Positions 1-5,397 of a DNA stretch of 7,139 nucleotides are shown here, one piece after another. The notes under the pieces are model-generated. The model was not told the origin of the DNA. It saw only the letters and a list, made by a program, of their open reading frames with translations, and ran no database searches. The stretch lies in NCBI GenBank assembly GCA_038064135.1, contig JBBTTS010000067.1, positions 1-7,139 of the forward strand, written 5' to 3'. How positions within the stretch are numbered: the stretch's first letter is position 1; each line of letters begins with the position of its first letter. Source of the DNA: JBBTTS01 sp038064135. Lineage in GTDB: Bacteria; Patescibacteriota; Saccharimonadia; Saccharimonadales; OMJO01. The position numbers and the translations under genes were made by a program.

Positions 1-550
1 CTAACGAGCTTAAGCCGGGTCGGTCTGCCGCACCCCTTACCACAACAACTGCGTATTTATTGTCGTGCGGCCAGAATATTGCTGTTTCGTTTTTTAAATT
101 TGTGGCAAACGATACTGAACCGACAGGTGCAAATGTTTGACCGGGTAAAAGAGTATAATTTTCTGGCTGACTCCGCCTTAGTTTAACGTCAGCTACTTCG
201 TTCAACCCACCGCTAGGCAAAACTCCAACGGTTATTGCAATTTGTTCTATATATGTTGACACCCTGTGTCTTAACAAGAACTGTCCTAGTAGAGGGGGGT
301 TTGGTTTGTTATTCGCGGATTTTTCGACAAAATCACCAGATATTAGTGTAGCGAATAAGCCCGTATTATACGGTATGGTTTCGCTAGATGCAGACTGTAC
401 GGAATTAGTGTTGATGGGCCTTGCGACAATCGGCTGTTGTGCCCATCGATAAGTTATCCAGGCAGCAAAGCCAAGCAAACAGATTCCAAAACACCAAAAC
501 ACACGAAATCGTTTACGGGTTAATCTTTTGGGATGATTATTCTGTAGCAT
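1..550 (-). CDS. Membrane-anchored extracytoplasmic protein of unknown function (3' end cut by window)
   Basis: Reading the minus strand from an ATG at 550 gives an open frame of 183 codons with no stop before the window edge, so the C-terminus is missing. The N-terminus is strongly basic (K8, R9, R12, K13, R14, R16) and is followed by one hydrophobic helix at about residues 16-34. This predicts an N-in signal anchor with the rest outside the membrane. Residues about 40-60 form a Ser/Thr/Asn-rich linker. The remaining visible part is a soluble domain with alternating beta-like segments, ending near a Val-rich strand (four Val in a row) and a Gly/Ala stretch. I do not recognise the family. An AAGGGA sequence about 13 nt before the ATG is a weak, distant ribosome site. 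A promoter-like pair lies upstream at 574-602. The gene is transcribed away from the PH-domain gene at 653. Confidence is in the coding call, not in any function. Confidence 0.75.
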   Translation of the reverse strand, partial: MLQNNHPKRLTRKRFRVFWCFGICLLGFAAWITYRWAQQPIVARPINTNSVQSASSETIPYNTGLFATLISGDFVEKSANNKPNPPLLGQFLLRHRVSTYIEQIAITVGVLPSGGLNEVADVKLRRSQPENYTLLPGQTFAPVGSVSFATNLKNETAIFWPHDNKYAVVVVRGAADRPGLSSL

Positions 551-573
551 GTTAGCGGCGTCCCTTGTTGTCA

Positions 574-602
574 AGTATAGACAAAATATGTGCTAGTACC
601 AA
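574..602 (-). promoter_or_regulatory. Candidate sigma70-type promoter for the leftward gene at 550
   Basis: On the minus strand TTGGTA (602-597, 4/6 match to TTGACA) is followed after exactly 17 nt by TATACT (579-574, 5/6 match to TATAAT). The predicted transcript would start near 567 and carry a leader of about 17 nt before the ATG at 550. This is inferred from consensus and spacing alone. Confidence 0.5.
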
Positions 603-617
603 TATTCAATATAGTTA

Positions 618-623
618 TATAAT
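618..623 (+). promoter_or_regulatory. Candidate -10 element for the PH-domain/methyltransferase unit
   Basis: A perfect TATAAT sits 29 nt upstream of the ATG at 653, in the AT-rich divergent region. I find no good -35 hexamer at 16-18 nt spacing and no TGn extension. The start would lie near 630. It is followed by a G-rich ribosome site, GGGGGA at 643-648, with 4 nt spacing to the ATG. Confidence 0.4.
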
Positions 624-652
624 TAGATTGTTAATAACTGTCGGGGGAAATA

Positions 653-1153
653 ATGGACGATGTAGTTATAATTAGACCGAGTGGCAAGTTTGCGTTACTT
701 CGATTATTGGCAACAATTTTTGCTACCGAAACTGTGTACGCATTTTGCTTTGTAGTGTTATTATTGCTGCAAACCGGGTCAGTCGACCGGGGTTATGTGA
801 TTGGCCTATGGTTGTTGCATACGGCCAAATTTGTACTGCTGATTGGCTTTTGCACTGATATAATTATTCGCTACCTTAGTATGCATTATTATATTGCTCG
901 AAATCATCTGATAATTAACCGCGGCATAATAAACAATGAGGAAAAGGTTTATGAACTTAGCCAGGTGCGCAAACTGTCGGTCACCCAAGACTCGGTTGGA
1001 AAAAGATTGAATTTCGGGAATGTTCATTTACTTTTGGGCGAAAAAGGCTTTGAAGAAGAAATAACCCTCGTCAACATTACTAATCCTCGTGGTATTACCA
1101 AAGAAATAGAACGGTATTTAGGAACTTTTCGGCGTGAGTCGACAGGCGACTAA
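653..1153 (+). CDS. Two-helix membrane protein with bacterial PH-like (bPH2/YdbS-type) domain
   Basis: The 166-residue product has two hydrophobic helices at about 16-40 and 48-72. A C-terminal cytoplasmic domain follows at about 78-157. Its pattern is that of the bacterial PH domain (bPH2, formerly DUF304): a YYIARNHLIINRGIINNEE-type opening strand pair, then the 'L.QVRKLSVTQDSVGKRLNFGNVHLLL' region in which an aromatic/Gly turn separates the strands, then an 'ITNPRG' element leading into the last helix. Proteins of this build are usually small membrane proteins of unknown function; some relatives carry two or three PH units, this one carries one. The ATG is supported by GGGGGA at 643-648. 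The last 20 nt overlap the GTG start of the methyltransferase gene, so the two are probably translated together. The domain is well supported; the function is unknown. Confidence 0.75.
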   Translation: MDDVVIIRPSGKFALLRLLATIFATETVYAFCFVVLLLLQTGSVDRGYVIGLWLLHTAKFVLLIGFCTDIIIRYLSMHYYIARNHLIINRGIINNEEKVYELSQVRKLSVTQDSVGKRLNFGNVHLLLGEKGFEEEITLVNITNPRGITKEIERYLGTFRRESTGD

Positions 1154-1784
1154 AATAGCTCACACTCAACAACTTCTTAAAAAACATTCGCTCATATCTG
1201 ATCAAGTGGAAGTTGATGAGCTTGAAGTTATCTTGAATCACCTTGAGCTGCTACTAGTCAACGGCAACGAGGGAGCAGTGGTAGAATTCGGTTGCTTTAA
1301 AGGTACGACCTCACTTTTCTTGGGTCGACTATTAGCTGAATTTAGAAGGTTTGATGATCTTTATCTGTATGACTCATTTTTAGGCTTGCCGCTAAAGTCG
1401 GTCCAAGATCAAAGCCCAGTAGGTGAGCACTTTAAACAAGGTGAGTTATCGTCGACCAAGTCACAACTTTTACTAAACTTTAAAAAAGCGGGGCTCGCTA
1501 AGCCCCACGTCACAAAGAGTTGGTTCGAAAATTTAAATTCCGGCGATATCCCAAGCAATATTGTGTTTGCATTTTTAGATGGCGATTTTTATTCTTCAAT
1601 AAGGGCTTGTCTGAATCTCATCACACCCAAACTGGCAAGTGACACAATAATAATTGTAGACGATTACCAGACCGAGGCATTGCCTGGAGTAAAAAAAGCA
1701 GTAGATCATTGGGTTACTACCCACGATTTAGCGGTTCTCTCTGTAAAAAGCCTAGCGATTATTCATGTCTCAGAGCTTCGATAG
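1134..1784 (+). CDS. TylF/MycF-like class I SAM-dependent methyltransferase
   Basis: The 216-residue protein has a Rossmann methyltransferase layout. Motif I is VVEFGCFKGTTS (49-60), which fits the SAM-binding Gly-rich loop. An acidic residue ends strand 2 in YLYDSF (D80). LDGDFYSS (148-155) and VDDY (175-178) match the acidic residues that bind the divalent metal in the TylF/MycF/NovP O-methyltransferase family (D149, D176, D177 are the likely ligands). The 'LPGVKKAVDHW' segment after VDDY is also typical. At 216 residues it is somewhat shorter than the roughly 250 of macrocin O-methyltransferase. Family members act on sugar hydroxyls of macrolides or of cell-surface glycans; the substrate here is unknown. 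The start is GTG; no earlier in-frame ATG fits, and AGGA at 1120-1123 is 10 nt upstream. It overlaps the PH gene by 20 nt and, tail to tail, the permease gene by 26 nt. Confidence 0.8.
   Translation: MSRQATKIAHTQQLLKKHSLISDQVEVDELEVILNHLELLLVNGNEGAVVEFGCFKGTTSLFLGRLLAEFRRFDDLYLYDSFLGLPLKSVQDQSPVGEHFKQGELSSTKSQLLLNFKKAGLAKPHVTKSWFENLNSGDIPSNIVFAFLDGDFYSSIRACLNLITPKLASDTIIIVDDYQTEALPGVKKAVDHWVTTHDLAVLSVKSLAIIHVSELR
1482..1508 (-). terminator. Intrinsic terminator of the ABC operon, inside the opposing methyltransferase gene
   Basis: Read on the minus strand, GTGGGGCT (1508-1501), the loop TAGCG and AGCCCCGC (1495-1488) form an 8-bp stem with one U-G wobble. It is followed directly by six T (1487-1482). 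On the plus strand the hairpin is preceded by A's and not followed by T's, so it acts in one direction only. It lies about 250 nt past the permease stop at 1759, the only protein-coding unit transcribed toward it. The sequence also encodes part of the methyltransferase (around KKAGLAKPHV). Confidence 0.7.
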
Positions 1785-2985
1785 GGTCTTTTCGGGCCGC
1801 TTGAAGAGCGGGTGTGGCTCCAAAAAACACGCCAACTAGAAATGCAGTACTTACGGCAATAAACATGATTGGCAAAGTTACCACCGGTTCTAGCTGTGTA
1901 AAAATTCTAATAAGTGCGTTTGCAAACAACGAAACGAGTACACCAAAGAATCCTCCAACAACACTCAATGTGGCAGCTTCTGTGACAAATTGATTCATAA
2001 TTTGTTTATTGGTAGCGCCCAGTGCTTTTCGAACACCGATTTCGCGTGTACGCTCACTGACTGAAACTAGCATTATGTTCATAATGCCAATACCGCCTAC
2101 AAATAAAGAAATGCCGGCTACAGCCGAAATCAGCGCAGTCAACATGTCTAAAAGCTCATCGGCCACTGCTAGATTGTCGCTTTGCCTTAGCACCGTTATA
2201 TCGTCTTGGCCTCCATGCGCCGCAATCAACGATTTCTGTAAGCGATCAGCCACTTGATTAACATTTTTTGCATCTTTAGGCTTAATCAAAACCTGTTGAA
2301 TTTGTGATTGTCCACCACTAACACGCTTACCCACATTATATGGAATAAAAATTGCAGTGTTATAGTTGCTATTCGGGGCTAGTGGATTAGATTCAAATTC
2401 TTCAAACACTCCTCGCACCACAAATTCTTCACCACGCAAACGAAATATCTTACCCACTGGTACATTTTCTTCAAATAATCTTTCGGCAACTTTGCGACCA
2501 ATTACGGCCATGTTTTTGTCAGCTTCTTCGGCCTTAAAAAAGCTTCCAAATTCTATCGGCTGGTTTAGTACTTTGGAGGCTTCGTGCGTTACCCCAATCA
2601 CAAAGCCAGCATTATATTGTTTGTTGGCATACTGTGGATTGCCGACAACCAAGCTAAATGGGACGGCAATAGATACATCAGGGTGTTTTTGCAAGTTCAG
2701 ATAATCTTGTTCGCTTACCACATAGTTACCTAATGTTCCGGCCACATTAACATCAATAATTTTTCCTCTGTTATCTCGAGTTACCAGTTTGCCAGATCTT
2801 ACCGTCAATAAATCCTGGCCTAGGTGATTTATTTGGCCAACAATTTGCTGCTTTACACCCTCGCCTAAACTAACCGTGATCACAACACTACTTACCCCAA
2901 TAATTACCCCAAGCATGGTTAATAAACTTCGCCACCTGGCCGATTTTATTGCAGACATAGCCATCCTTACATCACCCTTAGCCAT
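1759..2985 (-). CDS. MacB-type ABC transporter permease (FtsX fold)
   Basis: The 408-residue protein has the full MacB permease layout. A cytoplasmic N-terminal helix is followed by TM1 at about 20-42 (..LLTMLGVIIGVSSV..). The large extracytoplasmic MacB_PCD domain spans about 43-280. The C-terminal FtsX domain has TM2 (about 283-308), TM3 (337-360) and TM4 (372-394). SERTREIGVRKALGA (310-324) is the signature cytoplasmic coupling stretch after TM2. The protein ends in the family-typical DPIEALRHE, so it is complete. MacB-like complexes do not move substrate through the membrane; ATP hydrolysis inside drives conformational work outside, for export of peptides, toxins or lipoproteins. The ATG shares one base with the ATPase stop (TAATG), which indicates translational coupling. 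AAGAAGG (3002-2996), within the Lys codons of the ATPase tail, is a ribosome site 10 nt upstream. Met8 or Met10 are less likely starts. The substrate is unknown. Confidence 0.9.
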   Translation of the reverse strand: MAKGDVRMAMSAIKSARWRSLLTMLGVIIGVSSVVITVSLGEGVKQQIVGQINHLGQDLLTVRSGKLVTRDNRGKIIDVNVAGTLGNYVVSEQDYLNLQKHPDVSIAVPFSLVVGNPQYANKQYNAGFVIGVTHEASKVLNQPIEFGSFFKAEEADKNMAVIGRKVAERLFEENVPVGKIFRLRGEEFVVRGVFEEFESNPLAPNSNYNTAIFIPYNVGKRVSGGQSQIQQVLIKPKDAKNVNQVADRLQKSLIAAHGGQDDITVLRQSDNLAVADELLDMLTALISAVAGISLFVGGIGIMNIMLVSVSERTREIGVRKALGATNKQIMNQFVTEAATLSVVGGFFGVLVSLFANALIRIFTQLEPVVTLPIMFIAVSTAFLVGVFFGATPALQAARKDPIEALRHE

Positions 2986-3860
2986 TATTTTTTAACCTTC
3001 TTTTTTCGGGTTGATTTAGTGCGTTTTTTAGATGGTTTTACCTTGGTGACTTTTTTAGGCTTACTTTGCTGCTGTGGAAAAGCATGCATAATGGTAGAAA
3101 CACCGGCCAAAGTGTCGTCTTCGGTCATTTTTGGCAAGCTATACATGCTTTTGCGAACCACTTCGCTAACTTGGCCGATAGCAGATTTTTCGTCACTAAT
3201 AATTGAGCCGTCGTGCATAAAAACTACTCTGCTAGCATAGCGTGTTAATTCCGGGTTGTGGGTCACCATCAAAATAGTACTACCTGCTTGATGTATTTCG
3301 CTCAAGAGCTCCATCACTAAGCGACTCGAGCCGCTATCCAGATTTCCAGTTGGCTCATCGGCAATTAATATGTGTGGATTATTTACCAGTGCCCGAGCTA
3401 TGGCTACACGCTGGGCTTGTCCGCCGCTAAGTTGCCGCGGGTAAAAATATTCTCTGTCACCCAAGCCAACTCTTTCTAACATAACGCCAGCAGTTTTTAG
3501 CCGTCTTGTTTGGGTAATACCTTTGTAGGTTAGTGGCAGTGCTACGTTTTCGAGGGCAGTCAGTTTTGGCAGTAAATTAAATGACTGAAACACAAAACCA
3601 ATACTGTCGCGGCGAACCTTAGCGCGTTGGCCGGATCTTAACCTTTCCACCGAACGACCATTGAGCTTGTAATTGCCATGGGTGGGTGTATCAAGTAGGC
3701 CAATCAAATTCATCAGTGTTGACTTGCCGCTACCACTTGGACCCATCACGGCCACAAATTCACCTGGTTCAATTAATAGGCTAACTTCATCGAGAGCAAC
3801 CGTGGTTGCATCACCAAAACCATAAAGTCGACTTAGGTCGCTCAAATCAATTATTGCCAT
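2985..3860 (-). CDS. MacB/LolD-type ABC transporter ATPase with polybasic C-terminal tail
   Basis: The 291-residue protein carries every ABC ATPase motif: Walker A GPSGSGKST (40-48), Q-loop Gln92, signature LSGGQ (144-148), Walker B ILIADEP with D168 and E169, D-loop near GNLDS (172-176), and switch His201. The type is the MacB/LolD/FtsE group, which pairs with FtsX-fold permeases like the one encoded next. The catalytic domain ends near residue 225, the usual length for this group. About 65 more residues follow, of which the last 25 (267-291) hold 13 Lys and 2 Arg. This tail is unusual for the family and is treated in the findings. The ATG at 3860 has only GAAGAG 2-3 nt upstream, too close for a normal ribosome site, and a -10-like box 8 nt upstream suggests a leaderless or nearly leaderless message. 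It is the first gene of the two-gene operon and divergent from tRNA-Ser. Confidence 0.92.
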   Translation of the reverse strand: MAIIDLSDLSRLYGFGDATTVALDEVSLLIEPGEFVAVMGPSGSGKSTLMNLIGLLDTPTHGNYKLNGRSVERLRSGQRAKVRRDSIGFVFQSFNLLPKLTALENVALPLTYKGITQTRRLKTAGVMLERVGLGDREYFYPRQLSGGQAQRVAIARALVNNPHILIADEPTGNLDSGSSRLVMELLSEIHQAGSTILMVTHNPELTRYASRVVFMHDGSIISDEKSAIGQVSEVVRKSMYSLPKMTEDDTLAGVSTIMHAFPQQQSKPKKVTKVKPSKKRTKSTRKKKVKK

Positions 3861-3868
3861 TGCTCTTC

Positions 3869-3898
3869 AGTGTAGCGCTGATCGTACCTGTAGTACAA
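3869..3898 (-). promoter_or_regulatory. Weak candidate promoter for the ABC operon (possibly leaderless)
   Basis: On the minus strand TACACT (3874-3869) ends 8 nt before the ATG at 3860. TTGTAC (3898-3893) lies 18 nt further upstream, a poor 3/6 match to the -35 consensus. The predicted start falls at or within 2 nt of the start codon. The intergenic region is only 81 bp and is shared with the divergent tRNA promoter. Confidence 0.3.
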
Positions 3899-3899
3899 G

Positions 3900-3928
3900 A
3901 TGAAAGTTGTAGTAATTTTAGTTATAAT
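3900..3928 (+). promoter_or_regulatory. Promoter of tRNA-Ser(GGA) and probably of the downstream operon
   Basis: ATGAAA (3900-3905, 4/6 match to TTGACA) and a perfect TATAAT (3923-3928) are separated by exactly 17 nt. Transcription would begin near 3935, leaving a short 5' leader of about 7 nt for RNase P to remove before the mature tRNA end at 3942. This is the best promoter in the window. Confidence 0.6.
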
Positions 3929-3941
3929 TGTATTCACGATT

Positions 3942-4032
3942 GGAGAGGTCGCATAGTTGGTCTAGTGCGCCATCTTGGAAAGATGGTATAGGGGCAACCC
4001 TATCGCGAGTTCGAATCTCGCCCTCTCCGCCA
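3942..4032 (+). tRNA. tRNA-Ser, anticodon GGA, type II with long variable arm
   Basis: The cloverleaf folds completely. Acceptor GGAGAGG (3942-3948) pairs with CCTCTCC (4022-4028). A short D stem GCA/TGC is at 3951-3953 and 3966-3968. Anticodon stem CCATC (3970-3974) pairs with GATGG (3982-3986) around loop TTGGAAA, placing anticodon GGA at 3977-3979 (reads UCC and UCU, Ser). The long variable arm ATAGGG-GCAA-CCCTAT (3988-4003) is diagnostic of a class II tRNA. T stem GCGAG/CTCGC (4005-4009, 4017-4021) has loop TTCGAAT. The discriminator is G4029 and CCA is encoded at 4030-4032, so no nucleotidyltransferase is needed for the first synthesis. Type II size, G discriminator and anticodon agree on serine. 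Confidence 0.97.
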
Positions 4033-4039
4033 AATGATG

Positions 4040-4045
4040 TAAACT
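4040..4045 (+). promoter_or_regulatory. Candidate -10 box for a leaderless xth message
   Basis: TAAACT ends 6 nt before the ATG at 4052, exactly the distance that would place the transcript start on the A of the start codon. No Shine-Dalgarno sequence occurs in the 19 nt between tRNA and gene. No -35 hexamer is recognisable, since that position lies in the tRNA T arm. The alternative is read-through from the tRNA promoter. Confidence 0.3.
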
Positions 4046-4051
4046 AAAATC

Positions 4052-4846
4052 ATGAAACTTTACTCGTGGAATGTGAATGGCATAAGGGCCGTCATAAATA
4101 AAGGCGCCTTTCAGCAGTTTGTGGCCGAGCATCAACCCGATATTTTATGCATCCAGGAAACCAAAGCCGAGCAGGGACAAGCAGTTATTGACCTGCCACA
4201 GTACGAAGAATTTTGGAATTCGTCGCAAACCAAAAAAGGTTATAGCGGCACGGCAATTTTCACCAAAATAAAACCACTGAATTTTATAAAAGATTTGCCA
4301 AACAAGTACGTGAAAAGTAGTGGCTTGGCGGCTGATAATTATGGAGATGCTAACAAAGAGGGTAGAGTGCTAGCTGTTGAGTTTGATGATTTTTTCGTGG
4401 TGACGGCCTACACCCCTAACACCAAAGATAACCTAAGCCGAATATCGCTTCGGGTTGATTGGGACAAAGCGATTACAGCCTATTGCGCTGACCTACAAAA
4501 GAAAAAGCCAGTACTATACTGCGGCGACATGAATGTCGCCCATACCGAGGATGATCTAGCAAACCCCAAACCAAACATTGGCAAGCATGGGTTTACAGAC
4601 GAAGAACGCAGCGGCTTTGATAACTGGCTAGATGCGGGGTTCGTAGACACGTTCCGTATATTCACTAAAGGCAACGGCCATTATTCATGGTGGACGCACT
4701 GGGCAAACGCTCGCGCCCGCAATGTTGGTTGGCGCATCGATTATTGGCTAGTCTCAAAAAACTTGATACCCAAAATTAAAACAGCAAAGATTCATGCCGA
4801 CGTAATGGGCAGCGACCACTGCCCAGTAAGTATCGAGGTAGCTTAA
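4052..4846 (+). CDS. xth: Exodeoxyribonuclease III / AP endonuclease
   Basis: The 264-residue enzyme is a complete ExoIII-family (EEP fold) nuclease. It cuts the DNA backbone 5' to abasic sites and degrades 3' ends in base excision repair. All active-site elements are visible: N7 in SWNVNGIRA, metal ligand E36 in IQETKAE, Y120 in AYTPN, D159 and N161 in CGDMNVAHTEDDLANPK, D230 in GWRIDYWLVS, and the D255-H256 pair in GSDHCPVSIEV. The GYSGTAIF element (63-70) and GFTDEERSGF (180-189) are also characteristic. Length matches E. coli Xth (268). The start is ATG 19 nt after the tRNA CCA end, with no ribosome-binding site. It heads a four-gene operon, sharing one base (TAATG) with the next gene. 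No sign of damage or truncation. Confidence 0.96.
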   Translation: MKLYSWNVNGIRAVINKGAFQQFVAEHQPDILCIQETKAEQGQAVIDLPQYEEFWNSSQTKKGYSGTAIFTKIKPLNFIKDLPNKYVKSSGLAADNYGDANKEGRVLAVEFDDFFVVTAYTPNTKDNLSRISLRVDWDKAITAYCADLQKKKPVLYCGDMNVAHTEDDLANPKPNIGKHGFTDEERSGFDNWLDAGFVDTFRIFTKGNGHYSWWTHWANARARNVGWRIDYWLVSKNLIPKIKTAKIHADVMGSDHCPVSIEVA

Positions 4847-5397
4847 TGATTTCGCAACCTAGGGTACTTGTTGCATCTACTAAATCAATAAAAGCACTGG
4901 CGACTGGAGATGCATTCAGGCAATATGGATTTGAAATCTTACCTGAATCGATTCCTGAAGATATTGACCCGGGCGTCTCGAATCAGCCAAGTTCGCTAAC
5001 CGAGACTTTGCGAGGAGCCATGAACCGTTTGCAGATTTGCCGGGATACATTCCCGGGATACGACTACTACTGCGCAATTGAGGGCGGTATGCATCAAGTT
5101 AAACAAAACCACACCAACCGATGGTTCGAATCAGCCAGTGCCGCCCTGTATAGAAGCGAAACAGAAGTAATTGGCATCGGTTTTGGGCCCAGTTTTCCCG
5201 TACCAGAGCAATTAGCTAAGCTAGCGCTTGAAGAAAATGGTGACCTAAATTCTGCAATGCAAACGATTACGGGCATAGAGAGGATTGGTGAGACGATAGG
5301 ATTTAATGGCTGGACAACGAACGGATTAATAAATCGGAGATCGGCCTCTGCACAGGCGGTTCTTTTGTCACTTTGCGAGGTTCATCTTGAGTTCTAA
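4846..5397 (+). CDS. DUF84/YjjX-type inosine/xanthosine triphosphatase (non-canonical NTP hydrolase)
   Basis: The 183-residue protein matches the DUF84 (YjjX) family, which hydrolyses ITP and XTP to diphosphates or monophosphates so that deaminated purines stay out of nucleic acids. Visible family features are the N-terminal strand and nucleotide loop VLVASTKSIKALA (8-20), the QPSSLTETLRGAMNRL block (47-62), the conserved EGG of CAIEGGM (79-81), and a late GWTTNGLINRR element (155-165). Length is normal for the family (about 170-180). The loop reads STK where relatives usually have STN, a substitution at a nucleotide-binding position. The ATG overlaps the xth stop by one base. GAGGT at 4835-4839 gives a 6-nt-spaced ribosome site inside the end of xth. 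Coupling to xth puts pool cleaning and DNA repair under one control. Confidence 0.85.
   Translation: MISQPRVLVASTKSIKALATGDAFRQYGFEILPESIPEDIDPGVSNQPSSLTETLRGAMNRLQICRDTFPGYDYYCAIEGGMHQVKQNHTNRWFESASAALYRSETEVIGIGFGPSFPVPEQLAKLALEENGDLNSAMQTITGIERIGETIGFNGWTTNGLINRRSASAQAVLLSLCEVHLEF
5377..5380 (+). promoter_or_regulatory. Ribosome-binding site fixing the TTG start of the HAD gene
   Basis: GAGG lies 6 nt before TTG at 5387, inside the end of the DUF84 gene. No ATG or GTG is available before the first catalytic motif, only 8 codons in, so the TTG start is well supported. Confidence 0.6.

Noticed and set aside
1797..1811. Hairpin CCGCT-TGAAG-AGCGG just past the methyltransferase stop, considered as a terminator for the plus-strand unit.
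   Set aside because: Only a 5-bp stem and no T tract on either strand. It sits in the permease coding sequence and looks incidental.
1985..2010. Inverted repeat ACAAATT-GATTCAT-AATTTGT followed by TTATT, considered as a plus-strand terminator.
   Set aside because: The stem is almost entirely A/T and would be unstable, and the tail is not a run of T. More likely chance in AT-rich coding DNA.
2009..3240. Plus-strand open frames opposite the ABC permease and ATPase genes.
   Set aside because: They mirror well-supported genes on the minus strand, lack ribosome sites and known motifs, and are shadows of codon usage.
3806..3991. Short plus-strand open frame running across the intergenic region into the tRNA.
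   Set aside because: It covers the start of the ATPase gene, the tRNA promoter and half of the tRNA itself, so it is not a credible gene.
5040..5062. Close direct repeat of CGGGATAC in the DUF84 gene.
   Set aside because: Two 8-nt copies within coding sequence with no further units; no sign of a larger repeat or of a functional site.
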